From Drechslerella dactyloides (lineage: Eukaryota > Ascomycota > Orbiliomycetes > Orbiliales > Orbiliaceae), in contig JAGTWJ010000019.1 in assembly GCA_020064725.1 (NCBI GenBank), positions 3,782,001 to 3,846,000 on the forward strand: a stretch of DNA of 64,000 bases, written 5' to 3'. Every line of letters starts with the position of its first letter. Position 1 is the stretch's first letter. Shown here in pieces: positions 12,721 through 24,787 of this stretch. The notes beneath the pieces are model-generated. The model was not told the origin of the DNA. It worked only from the letters and a program-made list of their open reading frames with translations, and ran no database searches. The position numbers and the translations under genes are program-made.

Positions 12721-15700
12721 GGACCACACCACTTTGCGCCCGCCGCAGACACCGTTGGAAAATGCACCGGGGAATGCAGCAATATAAGACGGCCAGGCCA
12801 GGAATAAGAAGCACAATGCAGCGTAGGGCGATGTACCAAGTGCTGCACTTGCAATGTAATGTAACGGATGGCGAGCGAGCCTCGAGTCTGGAGAATTAGA
12901 ACTGGAAGAAGAAGAAGAAGGGTCCCGGACGACGAGGAAGGGTCCCCCGCCTTTTTGCGTCTCCTGGCTGCGTCGAAGTCGTCGTCGGGTGCCAGGCTCA
13001 AACCTCAAGCCTCAAACTTAAACCTCGTGTGCCGGCAACCTCCTCCTGCTGCTTCTCGCTTGCCGGTCGTTTGAAACGGAGGAAAACGAGAGGTGAACGG
13101 GATGCACCACCGCCAGTCCGTATTTTATTCTTTTTTTCTTGTTCTTGTCTTGTCTTCGTCAGTACCAGCTGGACTGTGGAGAGGTGGTGGAAACAAAAGG
13201 CAAGTCGGGTAGATGGATCGAGAGGATATGTATATACCATACGGCACAGTATACGTCCGAGTGAGTACACCCAAGTACAGTACGGTGCGGTACGGTGCGG
13301 TACAGTACACGCAGCACGAGCTGGCAACTAACTGGCAACTCCTGCTGGAAAAGGGATATGTCTTTTCTGATATATCGCATCCAGCGCTCAAGTGCTCGCA
13401 GTTCTCGCACATACCAGCAGCACGGCAGGTTATCTCGGTCCAGGCTGTGGACCGCCCCAGAGAGATAGGGAAATGGAAGCGTCCTGGCGCGGGTGGACTC
13501 GCCAACTCCAGCACGCCGGTCAGCGACGCTAAGCTAATCAGTCCGGACGGGGTATCATCTACACGGAGCCTTTCTGTGCACAGGTGCTCGAGCGGGAGAT
13601 CGCAATGTTCGATTCGACCGTCGCCCGCAGCCGCTGTAGAGCCGATTCGAAAGACGGCTTCGAGGGCGCGTAGACGCTCGCCGACAGCCAGCCAGCCAGT
13701 CGGCCAGTCGGCCGGCCGGCCAGACGCTCTGAGTCTCGAACGTACAGTACATGTATCCCCACCCGTTGAACCGCACGTTCTTATTATTATTATTGCATCC
13801 TCCGTAATCAAGGCATTGTTGCTGCCCGCTATAGCGAACGTTTAATATAACCACGGCCTTATGAGAGCGCGGGCGAATTACTACGTTGATTTTCTGCTTC
13901 CAGCAGCCAATGCCAAACAGCATCGGAAACAGTTTCCCCAAAGTGGACACCACGCCAAAGGCGCACGGCAGCTGCACCATCCTTTTGCCTTTTTATATTA
14001 ATCTGACAAGCTATCGTGATCGTGTCTGCAGCGCACTCTCCCTGCGCTGCTGCACCTCTGGCGAAAGACATAAACGATATCAATATCGCATTCTCATCGA
14101 CCGAGATTATAATCGATTGTAATATTATCCCTTCGCTTTTTCTATTCGTTTCTTTTGTTTGTTTTTTTTACTTTGCTTTTCTTTTCGTCCCCGCTCGAAT
14201 CGGGTATGTCGCGGCCGAATTAACCGTTCGTTAAGGAAGCGCGAGAGCCGGAGCCGAGCCTGTCACGGAACCCTCGACTATTCTGTACAACAGGTCCACC
14301 ATACATAAGCTATTACATGCACGATCGAGCTGACCCCGAATCCGAGTCGTCTACCACTTGACCTCACTCGGGATGTCTCCTTGCCTAGATGGAACAAAAA
14401 CACCCAAACGGCATAACCCAAATACAGAAAAATCCCGCCAAAAAACCTACCATCGACGGGAGGTATCTATACGCACATCCCTTGATCTGCTTTGGAGTAG
14501 GAATGGTCGGTGCTGGACCGCACTGCGTTAGCACCCAGCCGTGGCCCCGTCCAGTCCGAGGCCAGAACAGACAGACGTACAACAATGACCAAAGCATATT
14601 GTCATGGTCCGAAGGGATGGATGGACATCCCTGAACTCCTACCAAGGCGGTCTCCACCAGGCACGTCTGTTCGCTCCCGATCTCCCATTAACGGGCTTTT
14701 GCACTGCGTCAGACACAAGCAGTATGATAGTAGTCTAACGCCGGCCGGGGCCTGGAAGGAATATTAATAAAAATGAGCGTCCCGGAATCCGAACTCCAGC
14801 AAAACGTGAAATCCCAGGCGACGTCACAACTAAGACATCTTTCCCTTCCAAAGTGAAAACGTTACTGCGAACGAGTGACAAAAAATACTACCAATCAAAG
14901 CTTTCTGTTCCGTAGACGCCGCTGCGACGCACTTGTTGGTGCTATGCTATGCCTATGGCAAGTGCTCAGCTCACCAGGCAGACACATCCTCGCTCCTTTC
15001 CGTCCGTGGCCAGACGTACAGGTGGTATCTGCGATATGTGTATTCAGAACAGATCAACACTGCGACACGGCACACAATACCTCAGCTGCCTACTGTCGCC
15101 CGAGGCGGGAAGGTGTTTTTTTTTTTTTCTGTTCTTTTTTCTACACTCCTTTTCCTTCCCACCTAGCTGGACTCCAATCGACCCTCGACCGAGCGACCGA
15201 ATCCTTGGCTCTGTTTCCGAATATCGACGACATCTGCATTTGGCCTTCTCGCAAAGGTCTCACAGGGATTAGTCGGCGTTCTAAAGCTTAAAGCTAACCA
15301 AGGTCGCTAGCAAGTCCAAGGACTCAGCTTAGCTCACCTCCGGCCAGTGCACCCCAACCGGCCCCGTCGCTCTCAGCTAGCCAATTTGCATTGGCTCCTC
15401 CTCAAACCATCGGTTTCAGTCGAGTTCCCCGTCCACTTGAGTAGTGACTTGCTGATGTGTGCAGATATATAATATAATGCTCGTGTATCTTGCGTAGTCT
15501 TGAGACAGAGCTAGCAGCGGGAATGGATAAGCCATGTGAGAAAGCAAGTCGCTTCGGCGGCGGGTCGTCTTGCCCCGTTGAGCAGCTGGGTTGAACGTGG
15601 CTGAATATTCTATTCGACTTCTAGCATGCGTGCGGGCCAACGGGTGAGCTGGAAACAGCTAGACGGGCGATGGCGTGAATATAGCATGTCGATTTGTTTC

Positions 15701-18700
15701 ATTGTTTCGTGCGGAGGCCGACGCAGGCCTCCATCGCATCGGGGGCATATGCATGATATCTTCGATGCAGTCTCTTCAACTTCTAAATTTTCCGGCCGTC
15801 CGATCATGCATCCCTGGCCGTACTTCCCAATGAGCTGCATAATCCGATTAACGGTATTATTCATGACTCAACATCTTCGCAAAGCTATCCTCCATTCCGT
15901 CCTATATCGCATAATTGCGTAAGTAGATATGATCTCGCCGTTTACAATTTCCGTCTGATGTCAGATCGAATGTAGTATACAAATCCACCTATAAAATATA
16001 TCCAAAGACCGAAAATTGCAGCTGCTCTAGGAAGCTCACACACGCATAAAACCTCCAAGTGAATACCAAGCCCAGACCGCATTACATGCCTGCATTGTAA
16101 AAATATAATATAATACCAGCCCAGTTCTATTCCTCCGATATATATTTGTTTCACACCCACGCGTATCTCCGGTGCACACTTTCAACGTGTATTGTTTCAA
16201 AATTCCAGCGCGTGAGGGGTCGAACGTGATTCAGATTCCGACACCTCGCTGACGTTTACGTTAACGAACAGTCGACCATGCACCCCGCAACGTCCTTCTA
16301 TCGGTTACTCGGGTGCCTAGAAGTAGACATCGGAAGATGATACCACCATCCTGATCAGATGCTTTCTTGAGCAACTGCCATACGCACATGCGTACGGCCG
16401 GAGGGGGCCGCCGCGCGGGGACGTCTGGTGTATTTCAAGCGCTGTAATCGATTAATCGAGCTAGCGTCGCGCATGCATCGAATCTCTAATTTTTATCGGC
16501 AAGGGTTGAAGTTTCGCAAATTCGTGTAAAGATTTGAATTCACTAGCGATATCGGCCTTGCATGCATGGGTGGTAAGAAAAAAAAATTACAATAGCGCAA
16601 AAAGACAAAATATTCACTCTGCAACCCGCCTTCTGTTGTAGAACGCACGGCTTAGATTCCTATAGAACGGGTTTCGTGAGATCCCGATGAGGAACTAAAG
16701 TCCAGTCTACAGAACATGGGTGCTGGGATTGACTACATAAATTAATTGTAAATTGAAATTTTTTGTTAACGACATTTTCAACAATGAACACGTTAACGTT
16801 TCCCGCTGGTCGCATGGTTTCAGGCAACAGTAAGATAACCCCGCTGAAACAACTTAACAAACAGTCGGCCTCGTTCCCTCTTATCGAACGTAACAGTTAA
16901 TCGATACTATGCCTTTCCATGTACGAGGGAATGGAAAGCGACAATGACACCTGGCATTGCAGTCTCTGCAACAAAACTCCAATATATCCCGGGCATACCT
17001 GTCATGCCGGCCGGTTTTCCCAACAATATTGTGTAAATTACCAAGCTCGATTCCTTCCGCCCAGCATAGCTACGTACTACTGACGGGTGTAACCTGCGCG
17101 GCTTCCCTCCGCTCGGGTCGCACTTAAGTAACATGTACTTGAACTGTATAGTATGTTAGTGTTGCACGCAGGCATGCACATACGATCAATTTTGTGTCCC
17201 TGCATACGATGCCGGACCGGACGTTAGGATTTATTTTGTTAGTCGTTACATCCGTGGGAAACGGCAGAGATGCACGGCGGCCGGTGGGGGTACACTTATA
17301 TAATTATATATACCCCGCACAATATCTGATCGATTGTTGCATATTGCAGGATGCATGAAGCATGCCACCTGCCAACACGCGCACGTCGGTATACATGGTT
17401 TTGGGGGGAAATGTTGCTGGCATTGTTGGTCTTCATGCACTGCGTACGTGCGTGCGCATCAATTCCGATTATATTGATTTTGAATCATACTATCTAAGCT
17501 GATATTTTACATTGCAAATATTGGCGACCGGTGACCTAACCGACAGCCTGAACGAGGCGACCTAGCCCTACGGCATTCAGGAGACAGTAATACTTGTGGC
17601 GCAGATATAAGATCTAAATTCTCATCCGTCACATCTAGTCGAATCGAAATTTTATGTTTCAAACCGATATTTCGTATGCCTAGCAGCTAAGAATACCCGA
17701 GGGTTTATCTCAGAAGGAGAGAGGAACCTTGATGAGGACCCATATCAGCTGCACTTGCATCTTTGGCCTGCAAAGCAACCCATAAATACCGTGTTCCAAG
17801 CTAGCTGTGATATGGATCAATGTGTGCCTGATATATGTAGCATCGACTTTGGGGTTGCATAACATAGGCACCGTTGAAAGCACTTCTCGCAGCGTTCGAA
17901 ACCAATCTCGTGGTTTCAGGACCCCAGAACGTTGGACATATCACAAAGACCATAGACAACCGGAAGCGAATGTCAACCAGACCTCGATCACGATATCTTT
18001 ACATGGTGCTTACCGACTTATACGACATATATTTACACTGCTAGATTATGCAACCCAAAAGTCGATGCTACATATACTAGGCACACATTGATCTATATCG
18101 CAGCTTTATCGATATCGCGATATTCGCTGTCTGTATCACCGTGCTTGTGTTGAAATTGTTGGAGAATTTGACGTCGGGAGGTCTTGCGACCAATGAGCAT
18201 CCCGTCGACTCATCATGAATGCGATGACTGGATACCAGATCATGCACGATACCAAATAAATCCGGATCCTGCCTGGCTGCATGCATGCGTCCCACGAGGC
18301 TGAGTGCGTTCGTTCAGAAATGAAAGTTTGAGAGAATGCCGTCGCGTCGGCGTCCTCCTCAGCCAGCCACTGCGGTCACCAACGACGCTCTGGCCGGTCT
18401 TTGCCTCGCAACACCCCGAGCTCGAGACAGCTGGAGTCGAGTCTGGTCCTCCATCCTCAGCCATGGCGGACCGCCGCAGCGCATGCTAGACCCAGACGGT
18501 CTGAGAATCCCCCCAAAGCCATCGACGTCGCATCTGACCTGTACACTGCACCCGACTCAGAGCACTTGCAAGCCCGATCTGGCAGTGTCGTCGGCGCGAA
18601 TGGCTAGCCGAGGGCTTCCGCCGCTGCAGCTGCCATCGCAGGGCCCGCGGGGCGAAGGACGTCGTCAAGAATCTGTATGGTTTTGCGAGCTAGCGGGCTT

Positions 18701-21700
18701 GTATCGGAATACGCGCGATTGGATTAGATTTTTAATTTGGTTCTCCTCGCAATTAGCGATATCGGTATTGGTTTACACGCGTACAGACGTTAAACGGGCC
18801 CACGATGACCTGATTATCGTCTCGATGTTTCCCAGACGTCAGCGTTGTTTACGTACAGCCACCTCCTGTAACACAAAAGGTCTGTCCTTGCCTTCCAGCC
18901 TCCACGGTCCCTCATCCTGACTGGCTGCCCGCCTCGCCCGCTAAGACACCACTCGAACCAAAAGCGAACCCGAACACTAACAAAACAAAAACCCGGCTCG
19001 TTTCGAGCTGCCCGTCAAGAGACGTTGCCCCACCTCGCCAAAAAGGGCGTTTTGCCTGCGGCGCCCGTCGACATTCCCGGTTGACTTGGCTGAAAAGCCA
19101 AAGATCGAGTCTTGATTTGGCGATGGGGACCCCGTCGAATCGGGTTTGGTCGAGCGAGACCGGCTGTCCACGAGACCCGATTGCAGCGGCCAATCAGAGC
19201 TCCTGACCAAAGGACATGCAGCTGCAGCTGCTACTGCAGCCCGGGACACAGCGGGTGGCCAAACAGAGAAAAGCCACGGGAGTCAACTTGTGGGGAGCCC
19301 GTCGACACCACGGGTAGGCGTATTGTTTGTTCTTGTGTACGCCCACGGTAGGCTGTATAGCGGCCGTATAGCTGATATAGCCATGGGAGTAGCATCGAGG
19401 GCTCACTTCATCATAGCCCCGACTGACGGTCAGGCTTACGCGGATAGACGCGTTTGCGGGGCTGCAAGGCTAGGGAATCGCCAAATTGTCGTTAATGCCC
19501 CTAACCGAGCGAAACGAGCGCGACGTACGCATCCGCGCCCGCTGTCCGTGGATAGATAGCACGGCTGTGGTCTCGCAAAGCTGCAGCAGGCCACTGCACT
19601 AGCTGGCTTGGTGGAATCAAAATTTTTCAGCTGTCAAAAACTGCCACTCCGACTGCAGCTGATTGCTGATCTGCATGCTCGAGCATGCTCCGGTGGGAGC
19701 TTACTGGCACACGAAAGCTTGGGTCTGGCCAGCTCCATGCTTCGGCTTCCGTGATGGCAAAAATAAACAGGGCAAAACCATGGCGCTCACGATATCAACC
19801 ATGCTGGCATCTGCAGTCCAGCTCCTCTCTCTTTGTTTGCTTGTACACACAAGCTTGTCTGCTTGCTGAGCTCGAGCTCGCCGGGACATCAGACCATTTC
19901 GAATTCAATATCAATCTTTCTCTTACGTCAATTGCCCAAGATGGCGTCCCGCCAAATCCTCATACATGCGTGGATGCAGCTGTCACTGGTAGATTCCAAG
20001 CTCGACGAATCAAGCTGCCGTTGCTCAAATGCCTCACTCGTGGCATGAAATGCTGTGAAGCCTGACGAAAACCTGCTTATCTGGCATGCACTCGCCAGTT
20101 TTCCGACATCTTGACATTCCGTAGACACTCACACCGTCGACACATATGTCTGTCGGTCTACATGTCGACGGATAGATGGTCGGGAGCTGCAGCTCCTCAG
20201 CTCCACACCCTTGCCATGCGTCCAACGCCTGAATTAGACACCGGTGCGCTCTGCACTGCATTCCTCGCTTTCATGCTTCAATCAATCAAGCAAGCAAGCA
20301 AGCAATCGTGCTTGCAACGTGTCGACGTGTCAGAGCTATATCGGCATGCAATAACACACCGATATGTACGAGGTAAACAGAACCTAGCTGTCACGTCCCC
20401 ACAGATCATGGCCTGCAAAGGATCGTGGGGCCACTAGGGTATCCGGGTGCGATCGAGGCCGGCCAGGTAGGCCGGGTCTTGGTAATCACGTGTATAATGA
20501 TTGTGCTGTGGATAAGTCAGCGGACGGAGTCTGACGAGCACTGTGCTGGCATGGCAGCGGCGGGTCCGACCAGTGCCAATGCATAACGTATGTACGTAAC
20601 ATAACGTACTCTTGGAGCGTCCGAGTGAGCCAATCTGGTGAAGCGAGCGCCAGTCCGTCAGTCTTATCTCGGGAGACAGCCGGACGGATCGAGCTCGACA
20701 ACCTGCAGAAGCTTAAGCAGCATATCAACAGCCAGGCAGCAAACTTGGAGCAGCAGCGAGAAACAACTGACAGGACAGCAGGATTAAGCTTCCCGGGCCG
20801 AAGCTGAGAGGGCAAGCTTCCCGCAAGACGGAGCTTGTGATTTGCAACCGAGAGACGATGTCCTGTCACCGACCTCCAAGTGTCGACCAAATCACTTTTT
20901 TTGTCCCAAGACGGCCTAGCTGCAAATCGATGTGACGAGAAAGCAGGCATTCCAGCAGCAGCAAAAACACACAGCGTGATCCGATCTAACCCTTCCGGGG
21001 TTTCTCTCTTCTGCATCGATTCAATTGATCACTTGCCAGTCGGTAGCTGGCAGCTAGCCCAGGCCGGCGAGCCTCGCAGGGTGCACTGCGAGATGCGCCG
21101 TAGACGTGTTCGCGCATGTACGTTATCGTACCCGCTGTCGTGCCTCGATATCATGGGCCTACGGGGCCGAGCAAAGGGGTGCTCCTCCTGTCGACGAAAA
21201 TGATGAGGAGCAGAGGGGGGTGTGGTAATGGTGGTGATTTGACTGCCTGGACGGTCGATATCGACCAGCGTTCCCTTACATGATGCACATATTTATAGAC
21301 TGCGGTGTTTTGCAAAAGTGTGTTGGGCGTCCATTTGGACGTGTGTGCGAGGGCCAAGACAGGCTGCAGCGGCCTCGAAAAGGAAACCGCTTGCGAAAAC
21401 CTCGCTTGGTTCGCTGCAGATAGTGGTTTCAGTCCTCGCGATAGCTTGCCTGCAGTGCACCGATCGAGGAGTTTCGACGATGCTTGCGGGTAGTGGGTGC
21501 GTGGCCATGGCAGGCCCCGTCCGGGTCGCTGGCCGGGTTGCTCGCGATCGAGCACCGCGCACTGCGGATCGAGAGAGGGCGGGCGGACGACAGGTGTGGC
21601 CATGCACGACGGAAATGAACATGCCTCCTGTGCAGGAGGCGTGATATAGTGGGCCAATGGATAGCTCCGTCAGCTAGGAGCTCGAGCTTGCCGGGCTGCA

Positions 21701-23690
21701 TTTTCACTTCACATGAAGTAAGGGCCATGGAGATGCACGATGTGATTAATTAGCAGAGGGAAATGAGCTGGTCCGGCCTGCAATAGCTGCTCGATGGTAT
21801 TATCGATATGTCTCTGTATCAGTTCCTTTCGGCTAAATCGAGATTTCGAGGCCAGGCTAGCTACAGAGCTAGCTAGCCCCCTTCTGCATCCTTATCACGC
21901 ACCTGGGTGTGCGAACATGATAATTGTCGATTAGATATGGGACTTTCTGCAGTCCGCCGCCTCGGCCGTGGCACCGGACATGGGCTCCGAGATGCAGAAT
22001 CGACAGCTGCACGAAAGAAAGAGGGTGGTCTGGCGGTCTGGCAGCCTGGGCGACTGATAAAGTACCTATGATCGAACGATGATTGCATCGATTGTGCAAT
22101 GGCTATCTCCTATGGCTATCATTGCACTCCGAGGTAGGTGTGTGTGTCCGTGTGTGTGCCAAACACCTCATCACAGCAACATGAAACTCGACCCTCGACC
22201 TAACGGCCCACCGCCGCTTTTCCGCTTCCGCTGCCGCGAGTACGAGCTAGGTCGTCCTGCCCATGAAGCGACGGTAAGTACTGGTACCTCCTCTCCGCTG
22301 ACTAGCATCAGCTTCAGCTCTCCAGGCGGAGCCCAGGCTTACCTCGTTGCGGACTAGCGTGTGCTCACCCAGCTGGAAAAACTTGTACCTTGCTGAAGCG
22401 ATGGAGAAGATTTTCCTTCCTCCTGCTTGCCGACGACGGCGTGAGGCATGCCCAGTTTGGCTCTGCGTAATACAGCACTTGCACAGAACAGGTAAGGAGA
22501 CAGGCCTTGGCGAGCCTTTCGTTCGACTTGCATGAATTTCATGCTGCATGCTCCAGGTTCAGATGTGCTGGGGAGGTACATACAGACGTCGGTCAAAGGT
22601 ACATGTACCGGTACCTGTACAAGTCATCGAGGGGTGTGGAATGGAAGCTCTCAAGCTCCCTTATTATCCACATTTTGGATATTCAAAGCGAAAGGCGTAC
22701 AGTCGATGTGGGCCGCGACTCGCGGAGAGACAGAGACACACATATCGCAAGGATGCACGAAAAAGGCTTTTCACAAACAGCCTGCCAGCTGGCTGTCCCG
22801 ACTCGCACCTACATACAGATATGCATCAGGTGAGTTCCCGCTATGAAGCTCGATGATGGCTTGAATATGTCATCGTGAGTGCTGAGGCAAGCGGTCTAGG
22901 CAAGCGAATCGAAGGGCCAGGATGCAAACCACCCGTGGATACCTGCTCCGGATTCTGCCCAATAGCGACACCGACACGCCGGCCCGCCCAGCTCTCTCTC
23001 TCGCCCGCTGGACCAGATTCAGCTTCCGGGCTTGTACCGACTCGACTCCTGTGTGATGGCCTTTGCAGCAGGAATTTGGCCCTTGCGATCGAAATTTCTT
23101 TGCAAGTCAGAATTTCTGGCTACTTGTGGTGTGGTCCGAAATGACACTAGGCCGGTTCAAGATGGTGGCAGAGCCCTCCTCTCTGCACTATTCCCAGTTG
23201 AAACCTGCACATGGACGGTCAATCCTGGGCCCGGCTTCTCGTCCCCCAGCCCCGCAGCCAGAAAGTGGGCCGTCTACGAACCAGCCCTGTTGCTTTCTCG
23301 AAGTTCCAGCGCAAGGAGAGAGGGCTTGGGAACCAACCAGGATCAAGGTGTGGGTGCTGTGGAGATGTTGGAGGGACTTTGTCGGAGTACCGTGCATCTC
23401 CTTCCCTCGGTTGGCTCGTCGCGCATCCCCAAAGGTGGGTGGTTAGCGTGTCAATCGAGTAGACACAAAGGACTGGGTTCCGTCTGTGTCTCTGGCATCA
23501 CACAGGAAGGGTCTCGTGAGGCGCAACCCCGATCTCGAAGGCAACGGTGAAGCCGGGCGACGCTTGGGGTGGGTGTGCGAGGGGCGAGGTCAATTTCCGG
23601 CGAAAACACTCCGCATGCTTGTGATGCATTTTGACAACGGGGCAAGTCCAGAATTTCCGCCGGTGCTGCGAAAAGTCGCAGAAGCGGCGG
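12721..23690. other. Eleven-kilobase gene desert, no supported gene
   Basis: The interior of the divergent region between the Ras exchange factor and the transcription factor holds only scattered frames of up to about 230 codons. These are rich in Ser, Arg, Cys and Pro and open on several overlapping frames at once, as expected by chance in GC-rich DNA. I found no domain motif, no chain of exons with consistent splice sites, no tRNA B-box and no transposase. Short repeats seen include GGTACGGTGC units (13280-13310), CAGCCAGTCGGC-type runs (13687-13724), a CAAG run (20287-20305), and many GCATGC and AGCTAGCT words. It may carry distal regulatory DNA or non-coding transcripts. Confidence 0.5.
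20287..20305 (+). repeat. (CAAG)n microsatellite
   Basis: Almost five tandem CAAG units in the gene desert. Confidence 0.85.
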
Positions 23691-23902
23691 TTACTAACGC
23701 ACGATGGATCTATTTTCTGCGCGAAGGGAGGAAGGGAGAGGAGGAGGAGGGAAGCAAGGGATTTTCTGGGTGGGCAGCCGAACGCCAGTCCGAGGAGGGA
23801 GGTCTCAGGTGGGAGGGAGCCTCCCGGACCATTCGCTGGCGGTGATTCCTGGCGGACAATTCTCTTGCATCTGGAAGTGCAAGCAAGCAAGAGCCGGTGC
23901 AG

Positions 23903-24010
23903 GTGGTGGTGGTGGTGGCTCGCCCTTCCCTCCCCTCGCCCTCGCCCTCGCCCTCGCCCTCGACTCGGAGGGGGGGGATGGTGGTGGTGGTGGTGGTGGT
24001 GCATGGTGGT
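23903..24010 (+). repeat. Compound simple-repeat array (GGT)n, (CCCTCG)n, G8, (GGT)n
   Basis: Plus-strand order: about six GGT units (23903-23919); about six CCCTCG hexamers (from 23934); a run of eight G (23970-23977); then seven or more GGT units (23980-24000) and an interrupted tail to 24010. The array lies about 0.8 kb upstream of the transcription factor start and 150 bases before the pyrimidine block. Confidence 0.9.
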
Positions 24011-24129
24011 GTGGCCTTTCTCCGGTGGGTATGTGCGATCCCTCTCTCGCAGAGGAGGGACAAGCCATCCCACACCATTTGCGGGTACATTACTTACACA
24101 GGCCGGACACCGCCCAGCAACCTGAAATC

Positions 24130-24787
24130 CAAAATCCCCAGAAAAAGAGAGCGATACCCCTTTCCCTCCTCCTCGCCCCCTTCCTCCCTCCTCCTCCTCA
24201 TCCTCCTCGCCCTCCCTTACCTCCTCCCTTTTCATCTCTCTTTAACCCCCCCCAAATCACCCCTCCATCCCTCTTTCCTTTCTCTTTTCTGTTTATTATT
24301 ATTCTTTTCTGGTGGCCCGTTGGAAAGGCTTCATATCCCTCCTCTTCCCCCCCTCCTCTCGTTGCTATTCGTTTCTGCGCTGCCCACTTTCTTGTCCATT
24401 TTTAATCCCCTCCCCCTTTTCGAACGCTGCCCCACGTTATTACCGTAATATTTATATCGTTCCACTGTATTTCGGGCTTGTCGTCGTTCGTGATCAGACT
24501 GACAGACTGACCCTCGAATTCACATCCATCCATCCATCCATCTACACGGAAGACCGCATACTCGCTTGTCGCCTCCCGTTGTGGTGTCTCAACTATCCCG
24601 TCAACCCATACCCGTGTCGAGAATATATATCGAAACACACGCGCGAAAAGAGAGGAATGCAATAGCGACATCTCCAACATCCCGCACGCTTCTCACCCTC
24701 CTGTTAACATCCCACCCGACGATTTCAACATCCGTCTTGCCCTTGCCACGTCCCTTGGATCGGTGATAGAGCCATAACACATCCAAG
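24130..24787 (+). promoter_or_regulatory. Pyrimidine-rich promoter and leader of the transcription factor gene
   Basis: From 24155 to about 24425 the plus strand is almost all C and T. This is followed by a leader with a CCAT microsatellite (24523-24542) and a minimal upstream frame ATG CAA TAG (24657-24665). No other ATG was seen between about 24430 and the main start at 24788. A transcription start just after the CT block is inferred. Confidence 0.5.
24657..24665 (+). promoter_or_regulatory. Two-codon upstream open reading frame (Met-Gln-stop)
   Basis: This is the only ATG seen in the presumed leader, 123 bases before the stop-free main frame begins. If the leader includes it, ribosomes would terminate almost at once and need to reinitiate at 24788. 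Confidence 0.5.

Noticed and set aside
12008..12814. 268-codon minus-strand frame upstream of the Ras exchange factor
   Set aside because: Composition is Pro/Ser/Leu-rich from the pyrimidine-rich strand. It overlaps equally long frames in other phases, has no domain, and lies where the leader and promoter are expected.
18336..18920. 194-codon plus-strand frame in the first desert
   Set aside because: No motif, biased Ser/Arg/Pro content, no flanking splice pattern. Best explained as chance in GC-rich DNA.
20978..21000. CTAACCC-like word considered as a telomerase RNA template
   Set aside because: A single imperfect copy with no permuted repeat and no supporting structure.
23498..24405. Long overlapping frames on both strands (up to 245 codons)
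   Set aside because: They arise from the GGT, CCCTCG and C/T repeat arrays, giving His, Gly, Arg or Pro runs. No conserved sequence.
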